DNA of 64,000 nt from Udeniomyces pyricola (Eukaryota > Basidiomycota > Tremellomycetes > Cystofilobasidiales > Mrakiaceae), in the NCBI GenBank assembly GCA_039545295.1, contig BCIK01000021.1, positions 481,655-545,654 on the forward strand. Reading direction: 5' to 3'. The translations under genes were made by a program, and so were the position numbers. The notes below the pieces were generated by a model. It did no database searches, was not told the origin of the DNA, and worked only from the letters and a program-made list of their open reading frames with translations. Below, one piece after another: positions 56,099 through 64,000 of this stretch. Position 1 is the first letter of the stretch. Each line of letters starts with the position of its first letter.

Positions 56099-57669
56099 AT
56101 GAAGCTCCTCACCTGGCTTGCTCTTTCTCTCGCTCTTATTGCCTCTGTTGTTGCGTGAGTTTGCATACATTGATGAAACTACCGGACCTTTAGCATTGTT
56201 AGCTCACGCCCGTTCCCTCCCCCCTCGGATCCTGTGTACACGGCTTGCTCAGATGGGACAAAGAGTCAGTCCATCTATCTGACCTCGCTAAGATCCCTGC
56301 TAGCACCCTTACTCATGGCCTTGTGCCTACTTGGCTAAACTCACTTATCCAGGGACCATGAGATCTTTGACATAGTTTCCGCTTTGGAAGCAGCCGAAGG
56401 TACGTTAACACAGACCCGTTCCAAGATTGGCCTTCGCGCTTTCTAGCGCCGAACCTCAATCATGTGCCTGTTGACTGGCGTGATTTCGATCCGTGTTCTG
56501 AAGGATGATCGTCTTTGGCTTGCTCCTGTAGGCAAGGGCACGACGTTCTATTCGTTTCTCGGAGTTCCCGCCTCTGCATCTGTTAGGGAGATCGCTAAGG
56601 CGTACAGGTCTCTCTCTGTATCTATGCAGTTCGTTGTCTGTCCTCGCCAATACTACATTCTAATCCAACCGATCGGCGTAAGCTGACTCGCCTTGAACTT
56701 TGTTTCAGCCCGGATAAAAATCCGGGCGTGAAAGGTGTTGCCGAGCGCTTTGCTCGTCTTGGTACCATCTCGACCATCTTGCGTCAGGAAGAATCAAGGA
56801 AGCGATACGACGTGAGCTTCATGCTATGGATCTGCTTTCTTTTTCTTCTTTGAGGCCCGATAGTGTCAGCTCAATAGCTTACCTGCGTTGATTTGATTGA
56901 CTTCAGTTCTTCTACAAGAATGGTGTTCCAGTCTGGAAGGGTAAGTCTTGCAGTTTTCTGATTTGGGTGGCGAGACCGTGTTTCCGCTCTTAGGTCATGG
57001 TTGATCCTGATGACATCGTTGGCCACATACAGGAACCGGCTACTTCTACTCCCGTTGGCGTCCAGGAATGGTCACTGTTCTCGTGTTCCTCACTCTTTTT
57101 ACCTCTGGCCTCCAATATCTTGTCCAAAAGCTCAATCACACCAAAGATTCCGCTAAGATCAACGAACTCGTAGCCGACGCCCAGAAGCTCGCTTGGAATG
57201 GCAAGTGCGGCAAAAATAACGCCACGGGCAAGGACACACGCGTCACTGTTTCCATCGGACAGTCGGATAGGACTGCCGAGTGCTTGGTCACCGCCGAGGG
57301 CGACGTCTATCTGGTCAGTTATAGCGCCGATGCTATCCTCATCTCAGACGGTCCAGGTCGTGCTATCCTGACCATGGGACTTCGCTTCATCTTTTTTATT
57401 GTCAGCTGGACCCCTCTGCCGACCCTGCTCTCTTGTCGACCTCGATCCTCTCTCAACCTGACTATCGCACCACCTGGCCAATCCTTGCCGCTCGTTCGCT
57501 GGGTCGTAAGGTTGGCCTGCTCCCACCACTTGCTGCTAATGAGAGCACTCAAGACACCGAGGAATCCTCCAGTGAGGTCGAGAGCGAGGGCTTGTCGACT
57601 CCGGAAGTGAAGGCGACGGGAGCCACTAAACGAAAAGGCAAGAGCGGCAAGGCGGGAGCCAAGCGATAG
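56099..57669 (+). CDS. ERJ5: ER membrane J-domain protein (ERJ5 type)
   Basis: An Hsp40 co-chaperone of the ER lumen. The signal peptide MKLLTWLALSLALIASVVA is in exon 1; then DHEIFDIVSALEAAEGKGTT, FYSFLGVPASASVREIAKAY. The HPD triad is split by an intron: RSLSVSMH joins PDKNPGVKGVAERFARLGTI with the His codon divided CA/C, and the donor at 56629 (GTTCGT) is the one that keeps both frame and motif. STILRQEESRKRYDFFYKNG completes the J domain. VPVWKGTGYFYSRWRPGMVT leads to a transmembrane helix (VTVLVFLTLFTSGLQYLVQ), then a cytosolic domain (HTKDSAKINELVADAQKLAW) and a Lys/Gly-rich end KRKGKSGKAGAKR. This order (signal, J domain, membrane helix, basic tail) is that of ERJ5/DNAJC1-like proteins. 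Confidence 0.88.
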
Positions 57670-58267
57670 GCTTACAGGTTGCCGCGTGTAATTCTCGCAA
57701 AGACCGATTAGAATGCCAGATTTTTGTCTTAGTTGTTTCTCGGGTCGATGTGAGATACAAACACATGTTTCCCTTCGTCTACTGGAAGCTGGTCGTTGCG
57801 CGAGAGATGAGAGAACTACTTATAAGCGTATCTTCGATGAATACGATACCCTCCTCGATGGTCAATCCTTGTCATAAAGCATCAGATAGCAAATGTCTAC
57901 ACTCATGTAATACAAGCGTCATATGTACGGTCATCACGATGACGGATCAAAGATGGTGAAGAAAAATTCGAAATATAAAAATACTTTGAAGAGCGGTAAA
58001 GTTGGAAATAGACGCAACTCGAACAATGATCCATGTTTGTAAGAAGGGTGACGGATGCCAGTCTTCACCTTCACATCCCCGAAGACCGAATCATCTCCGA
58101 CTAAAAAATCCAAGGAGAAAGAGAATCATATGGTGATAAGCAAGGGCTGTCAACTGTTTGGGCAAAACGGGGAACATCGAACACAGACGAAGATTATGTA
58201 GGAGCGAGTCAGGATTAGTGAGCCAACTGACATCTTGTGAAAGAACACCATAGATGTACACGTACTC
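57670..58267. other. Convergent 3' region, gene-free
   Basis: About 600 bp between the stop codons of the J-protein gene and the FAD monooxygenase. It should contain both transcript ends. The frames seen are short and overlap on the two strands. An A-rich stretch near 57957-57985 may mark a polyadenylation zone. Confidence 0.45.
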
Positions 58268-59629
58268 TTACAGCTTCACAGAATTCACATCGAAACCCGT
58301 GTCCGTTGCGTGTTCCAAAACTCCCCCTTTCCACCAAAAGAAGCATCGCATGGCCCATTTCTTGGCCCACCAAACCCATGGATGCGAGGTCGAACTCTTA
58401 TGGGAGGAACTCTTGCCCGTAGACTTGCGAATAGCTTGGATCCGGGGCCTTCGGACGGCTTCAAACTCCTTAAAGAGGTCTGGGTAGCTAATCGAGGAAG
58501 GACTGGGGCTCAAGAGAGGGGATGATGGACTTGACATGGGTGTGGCCGAGACGGCGGAACCTCTGACGAGTAATCGAGTGAGGATGGCGACATCTTCGAA
58601 GGCAAGCTGGCTTCCCAGGCCGTTGGGGGGTAAACCATGAGCGGCGTCGCCGATCAAGAGGATCCGGCCCGTGTGCCATCGTGAGATGTCGGGAATGGAG
58701 TACGGAGCCCACACTTTCGCGGAGCTTACATCTGCTCCATCCAAAATACTCCTCACCGGTTCGGTTTGAATCGCCTCGTACTCTTTCTTTGCCATCCTCG
58801 CTGCCTCTCCTGAACGCTCCATAACTGCCCACTCTTCTCTAGAACGCTCGGGTGAGCTGGTGTTGATGCCCCAAGCGAGAGTCGATCCTGCTGAATCGAT
58901 AGGGATCGCCATAAACATGCCGTGTCGGGTGAACAGAAAGCCTGGAAGCGTGAAAGATGGGTTGGGGCGAATGACAGAGGCCATTGGAAGGAAACCATTG
59001 ATTATGGAAATGCCTTGGAAGATGGGCTTGGGGTTGGACGGGCCAAGAACGTGAGCCCTGACTTTGGAGTGGATGCCATCAGCCCCGATCAAGATATCGC
59101 CTGTCAGGGTGGAATTCACCAATATTTGTGAGTATGAATGGTCACGGGCACACAAACATGAATGAGAAGCTCATATACCTGTAACTTGAGTTCCATCTCC
59201 GAATCGAGCAGTGACTCCTTCTGCGTCCTCGTGCAAACCTTCCAGCTTAGCACCCCACTTGATCTCTACAAGACCACTTCTCTCGGCAGCCTCCAACAGT
59301 GCCTGATTGACATCGGTCCTCATAACTCGGATTGCTGGATATCCCCCTGACTCCTCAAGCCCAACCCTTATCTCACCTAACTTCTCACCCTCATCAGTGT
59401 AAGCCCCGAAACGATTATACACATATCCGACCTTTTTCAATCCATCGAAAACCCCTGCGTATTGGTCTAGGATGAGGCAGGCGTTTGGACCGAGCGAGAT
59501 GGAACCTCCGGAAAGGTTGGGACTGGGTCGAATCTCGAAAATCGTCGAGCGGATTTGCTGACGGGCTAGTGAAAGGGCAAGGCATGGGCCAGCTAGGCCG
59601 GCGCCAACGATCAGGACGTGCCGGGGCAT
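58268..59629 (-). CDS. FAD-dependent monooxygenase (aromatic hydroxylase type)
   Basis: A group A flavin monooxygenase of the salicylate hydroxylase/UbiH fold. The start at 59629 gives MPRHVLIVGAGLAGPCLALS, the dinucleotide-binding GxGxxG; FEIRPSPNLSGGSISLGPNA follows. The exon then has AIRVMRTDVNQALLEAAERS. After one intron (about 59180-59110): GDILIGADGIHSKVRAHVLG (the DG motif) and GRILLIGDAAHGLPPNGLGS, the FAD ribityl-binding GD motif, then QLAFEDVAILTRLLVRG. The C-terminal helix ends PWVWWAKKWAMRCFFWWKGG and VNSVKL. About 445 residues, normal for the family. The substrate cannot be told: no neighbour suggests a pathway. The upstream in-frame Met (59695) would add a short hydrophobic stretch before the Rossmann start; I prefer 59629. 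Confidence 0.9.
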
Positions 59630-60867
59630 TGCAGATGAGATATATAGTAAGAAGAAATCGCTGCAGGGCGGTAACGATGAACAAAGTGGAGTCACGTCAG
59701 CTTCGATTGAGATTCAGTTTGACGTCTGTGCTGTGTGAGTGATCCTACCCTGGATGAGATGGTCGTGATGATAGTCAAAGAGTAAAAGGACGAGTACTCG
59801 GAGTGATCAGACGGGGCGAAGTAAGCGAGCTCGTACTCGTAGATCGGTGCTATATATAGATATATATCAATGAGGCCCGAGGCCCGATCTCCGAGGCATG
59901 AAGCTTGAGGCGTGGACGCGTAGAGTTCTACGAAAATAACTTTACATCATGCGCGACGTCATGATTATCTTCTCCTTACGTAATGGGTTCGGGCACTGGC
60001 GATGGGACGTATCGCGCACGCGCCATCGTATGAACAATCGTGTTCCGGTCACTTGATGCCTACCGATAACATCGACTCCGGGTCAAGTCCTTGGTCTCCG
60101 CTCATCACCCCAACGTCGATCACAACATGGGTTACCTGATGATATCATCGGATCATCATTCGCAGGAGAAGATCGAACACGTGAGTCGCGTTTTCCTTAT
60201 CGGTTTCTCTAGTACTGCCGGCGCTGCCCAATGCATGCACTCNTATACTTTGATTGACTTGNAGCTGTTNNACGNGCNGAATGGCCGAATCCTCGGTGAC
60301 ATCGCCGAGGAGCACAACTCTCTTCTCCCGGGTCGCAGATCTGCCGTCGATCTCTCACGCTATCAATTGTAAAGGGCAAGACACCATCTACCAGCAGCTC
60401 GTCAGATTTCGAACGCCATCGATCGACAGCCTGTCCAGCTACGTCCGACGGCATGATTTCCTATCAAAGCCGCCTCGCTACACCTCAAGGAGTTCGAGGA
60501 CAAAGGATGTGCTTCGTCCACTAAGTTTATAAGCTAATTAGAAGTGAGTGTCTGCTGCTTCACTTACATCGGTTGGACAACGCTTTGGACGATATCTGCT
60601 TGGACAGCAGACTTTGAACGACGATTTCGGCTCTGCCTAGTTGGACTATCAGGCCCTGCGGTGCAACTCGATGATCGGCTTTTCTGACGCTGCAAGCCAT
60701 AGCGTAGTTGTCCAAAGCCACCTGACAGCCATGACTCTTTTCCGTTGTTTTGATTTCCTCAGAACTTGTAAGTCCCATGTGGCTGACAAAGCTCGATCAC
60801 AGCTCTGCTCGACCTGCGATGTATGTATGAGTAATTAACAAGGGTTTTTGTTTCCCCTTCCCCTTTA

Positions 60868-61084
60868 TTGGCCAGTTTAAAGTCCTCGTCACCTACCCCC
60901 GCTGGATCGTTCCCAAGACTGACAAGATGTTTGCCATGGATGATGCCTTTGCTCCACGACTCAGGCCGGATTCGCCGCCGAGTGGGTCATTTTGGTCGAG
61001 CAGGATTGGAGTTGACGACCCACTTCGAGCGCTACTGTATCCCCCGCGCCCAGTGATGGTGGGACTTTGGTCGCCGAGTGAGTA
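60868..61084 (+). other. Open-frame remnant of unknown origin
   Basis: A frame of about 70 codons reads through without a stop: VLVTYPRWIVPKTDKMFAMD, then DAFAPRLRPDSPPSGSFWSS and LYPPRPVMVGLWSPSE before TAA. Its codons resemble the genes further left more than the surrounding A+T-rich DNA does. The opposite strand also stays open over most of it, so the coding strand is uncertain. Possibly an exon of a broken gene or part of an element; I do not recognise it. Confidence 0.25.
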
Positions 61085-62340
61085 AACGGGGATACTTTGC
61101 ATCAGTTCTGCTCAAGGATGCCTAATTCAGCATTATCATTCATGTTGTAACTCATACAAGGACAGTTATAAGCCGCTGTCTTTCAGTTGCTTCAAGCCTT
61201 AAGGCATCTTCCTGAGTATCAAGATCATCCACAGGTAATGCTTTTGTTTTTCCTCCGTCCTGCGGTTTATCAGCCTCGTGCATGAATCTGACTCCGCTCA
61301 TCAACTACCTTAGGTCATATCCAACGCGAGACTTTCGAGAACCCAGTATCGCAGTGGATGTCATCGTGCTACGCGCAACAGCTCTGCTTTTCGGATATGG
61401 ACTCACCGGCTTTCGCTTACTATCCGCTATACAGCTATTGCGCGTTCGCTCATTCAGCACCGGTTACGAGTGACACTTCGCTTTTATTTGATGCCTGACT
61501 TGACAAACATCATTTTTCCGCTGCTGGTAATTGTGAGTGCCCCAGGTTCATATACACGGGTTCATATTGTCAGGATATAGTTCTGACATGTGAGCTGCTC
61601 AGCTCGTCAACGTGCAACGATCTCGCGCTAGCTGTCAGCAGGCATAATCATCTTCACCATTTCTAACTTTAGACCTTATCCAGATCAGAGAACCCATCAA
61701 GATCGGCTGATTATTCTTTAGACCGTACTCTGACACCAGAGGAACTACACTGCCTCAACGTGCCACGCCAAGCTGATCTACGTGGAGAACGTAACCAGGG
61801 CTGAAGATGAGCATATGATGGAGGTCACGCAGATGCAAGCTGTCTCGGCCAAGGAAACTGCCATTGACCAATGGCTTCAGGAGATTCTGAGGGGTTTTGG
61901 AGTTGCCGCTCGCTAACGTCGCGGACACATCCCATTTCTGTCTTCCTTGTTCCTTTTCCTTCCCTTCGACTCGTCTGTGTTTTTTTTTTGTTGCTGTCTT
62001 AACCCCCATCCTCTCTTCCTTCCATTTTTTGCTCTCTACGTACTCTTGGATTGCACTACTTGCTGTCACAGTTATCTTTGGATCGCACTAGTCCACGTTA
62101 CAATGTTTCAAAAAGCAATAAAATCAACAGTTCGGACTGGAGGGCGCATACTCATGACATTGTTCATATCTCGAAATGTGTGCTCACTTCGTGCGACCTA
62201 GCCCAGAGCTAGGATAGAATGAAAAGAAACCAAGATTGAACAAAAAGAATTTGAGAAAAATCTGATTCGCTCGGACCAGGGCTATAGTTTCGTCTAGCCA
62301 GCTCCTGATAAGATAACTACAAGTGATATACTGCATTTCT

Positions 62341-62441
62341 CGGATCGTACGGTCACCGCGTGCGGTCAGTCTGCCCGAGCTCACACGAAGATCGTTCAGT
62401 ATATTGCAACATCAACCTATGATTCAGGACCGTACGATCCG
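62341..62441. repeat. 14-bp perfect inverted repeat
   Basis: CGGATCGTACGGTC at 62341-62354 is matched by its exact reverse complement at 62428-62441, with a 73-bp spacer. Related words (CGTACAGTCACCGCACCGTC, GACGGTACGGTCGCC) follow up to about 62513, so the block contains several copies of an (A)CGGT(A)CGGTC-like unit in both orientations. It lies 280-380 bp beyond the downstream end of the Ty3/Gypsy coding remnant. It may be part of an element end or an unrelated repeat. Confidence 0.75.
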
Positions 62442-62719
62442 ACTACGCGATTACCGCAAGGTTTACCTGCACGTACAGTCACCGCACCGTCACATGCTCG
62501 ACGGTACGGTCGCCACATAGATACGAATTTGGCGTCTAAATCTCGTTCGAAAAGCGGTACATAGGAACATTATCATCAAGTTCCGGACAAAATATGCGTT
62601 TTGGTATTTTGAACAGTTTTGACAAGGGATATTGAACAGATTGTAAAGTGGGGAACGGTAAGCGATCGTGATCAGCAGTAGAGCAGTCAGGTGAATAACT
62701 AAATCGATAGCGGTCAAAC

Positions 62720-64000
62720 TATCGAGAAAAACTAACGTGTATGAGCAACAGACAGAGGTTCGAGTGAACAAAGTGCCAGGAGACACCGTGAAGGACAGGG
62801 GATGACCTTCGCGGTAAGCTCGCCAGACCCGCAGACATTCGACAGCATCTCCTTGTCATAGATCTCGTGGCGCAGCTCCGCTGAATTGATCTCTCGGGAG
62901 TGGAGGGCGAAAGGATGGAGCAGGTTGTTGACATCGCATTGGGATGTGACACCACCGAGAGCAAAGTCAGATGCATCGGTTTCGATGATGACGGGAAGGG
63001 AGGGATAGGCCAAAACAGGTGAGGATGGGAGCACAGGTGAACGATGCCTTGAGGGGGTCGAATGCCTGCAGAGTTGCACTATCAAAGTCAAAGACGGCAT
63101 CTTCTCGGAGAACTCGAGTAAGGGGGCGGGCGATTTGCGGAAATAACTTGATGAACCTGCGGTAGAAGTGAGCGAATCCAAGGAACGTCTGTACTCCGCG
63201 CATAGAATGGGGAGGGGGGGTAATCTGTCACCGTCATTATCTTGACCGGAATCCATCTGGATACCGTAGACACCTGCGATATAGCCAAAGAAGTCAACTT
63301 TATCCTGATAGATGCGGCACTTCTCAGGCTTGACTTAGAGCTCAGTGCCGAGGAGCGTTTCGAGGACGTCTTAAGCTTGTTTAATATGCTCGGACTTGGT
63401 GCGAAGGAAATCAAGATGTCGTCGAGGTAGATGGTAACAGTGATGTCGAGGTACTGGCATGGTGTGTCGATCATGAAGGACTGGATAGAAGCAGGAGGCA
63501 TGACCTTGTACTGGAAGTGAACGTAGCGGTAACGGAAAACAGTCTTCCATTTCTCTTCTCCTGCAATACATAGAACCTTGTAGGCACCGCGAAAATCGGG
63601 TTGTGAAGACACTTTAGCTCCAGCCAGTCTGTCGAGAAATCCATAGATTGAACATAGGGGGTAGCGGTCCCTGGCAGTGATTGCGTTTGTGCCATGATAG
63701 TCCACACAGAGGTTCAGCGAGACGTCAGCCTTTTTCACAGCCCCTCAACCACACAAGCAGAGAAGGTGTGAGCTTGACGAGTCTGTTATCAAATACGTTG
63801 CAACAGGACTCTCGAAAGCCATCCAGCTTGAGCGGAGAGGTTGAGTAGACAGGGCGATAGGGAGAGTGGAAAGGGAACGGGGGGGGGAGGCTTGCCTTCA
63901 ACGATCGGGATAGAGTGACCGTAGGGTCACTGGGGAGAGAGCTGTGAGGCGAAAGTCTCGAAAGGTACCCTTTCAAACTTCAAGAACTCCATCTAGATGA
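62720..64000 (-). mobile_element. Decayed Ty3/Gypsy retrotransposon pol fragment (RT and RNase H)
   Basis: Minus-strand homology to Ty3/Gypsy pol runs from the window edge leftwards. Near 63850 lies the pre-RT segment (PYRPVYSTSPLKLDGFRE). RT motifs follow: LNLCVDYHGTNAI (63690-63720), DRYPLCSIYGFLDRLAGAKV, DFRGAYKVLCIAGEEKWKTV, FRYRYVHFQYKVMPP (63500-63540) and the catalytic YLDDILI (near 63425). Past this the frame changes: KPEKCRIYQDKVDFFGYIAG, then GVQTFLGFAHFYRRFIKLFP (near 63170) and LPVIIETDASDFALGGVTSQ (RNase H, near 62970) in other frames. At least three frame changes, one in-frame stop (after SEHIKQA) and a deletion of about ten residues after MPP show that the copy is inactive. No LTR, gag or integrase is visible in the window. 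Confidence 0.9.

Larger units (their letters stand above)
59630..62719. other. Gene-poor, repeat-like region with ambiguous bases
   Basis: About 3 kb without an intact gene. Undetermined bases cluster at 60243-60278. Only short, interrupted frames remain, and the composition moves toward A+T from about 61100. A frame at 60868-61084 is described separately. Next to the Ty3/Gypsy remnant this region is probably a decayed repeat or insertion zone. No telomere-type repeat and no RNA gene was seen. Confidence 0.55.

Noticed and set aside
1..64000. CRISPR arrays, operons, toxin-antitoxin or phage modules
   Set aside because: The window is intron-rich eukaryotic DNA; no spaced direct repeats of CRISPR size and no prokaryotic gene organisation.

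Overview
This window looks like nuclear chromosomal DNA of a basidiomycete fungus, most likely a yeast-like member of the Agaricomycotina (Tremellomycetes-like). The evidence is many short introns (about 40-150 bp) with GT...AG ends, extremely small exons, CT-rich leaders before start codons, a trifunctional GATase-IGPS-PRAI tryptophan protein, and a full set of eukaryotic organelle and trafficking genes. There is no bacterial operon, CRISPR array or phage material, and I found no convincing tRNA or rRNA gene. Gene ends were set by joining exons by eye from splice sites, reading phase and family motifs, so internal exon borders are less certain than gene identities.

Layout, left to right: the first codons of a minus-strand gene (1-47); a coiled-coil protein, HAUS3-like at best (1031-3227, +); V-ATPase subunit D VMA8 (3613-5405, +); dynactin p25/DCTN5 (5594-7060, -); mitochondrial Mn-SOD (7458-8886, +); the RNA polymerase II import factor IWR1 (9046-10734, -); a pinin/SDK/MemA splicing-type protein (11103-12662, +); a large BUD4/anillin-like septin-scaffold protein (12968-18717, -); a CFEM-like single-pass membrane protein (20263-22208, +); an SHR3-type amino-acid-permease chaperone (22655-24144, +); a membrane-anchored mitochondrial AAA ATPase (24287-27243, -); an ER/vacuolar M28 metallopeptidase (27878-32386, +); arginine-specific carbamoyl-phosphate synthase large subunit CPA2 (33387-37959, +); a small unrecognised mitochondrial-type membrane protein (38327-39234, -); the Qc-SNARE TLG1/syntaxin-6 (40164-41700, -); TRP1 (41999-45077, +); glycogen branching enzyme GLC3 (45380-49292, -); an unrecognised coiled-coil protein (50115-51416, +); tRNA pseudouridine synthase DEG1/PUS3 (52301-54214, +); a tail-anchored thioredoxin (54557-55733, -); an ERJ5-type J protein (56099-57669, +); and an FAD monooxygenase (58268-59629, -).

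The last 4 kb (59.7-64.0 kb) differ: ambiguous bases, no intact gene, short inverted repeats and, at the right edge, a frameshifted Ty3/Gypsy reverse transcriptase/RNase H remnant on the minus strand. This is the only clearly accessory stretch.

The genes are mostly unrelated housekeeping functions (vacuole acidification, trafficking, cytokinesis, arginine and tryptophan synthesis, glycogen, redox, tRNA modification) and do not form a pathway cluster. They are arranged as convergent and divergent pairs, with 140-300 bp between convergent ends and 0.3-1.5 kb CT-rich or microsatellite-bearing divergent promoters. I see no convincing undescribed system. The most unusual gene-level signal is the DCTN5 structure: 10 coding exons for 213 residues, with consecutive exons of 33, 18, 15 and 13 nt and an internal 6-nt exon, all kept in frame by family-conserved residues.
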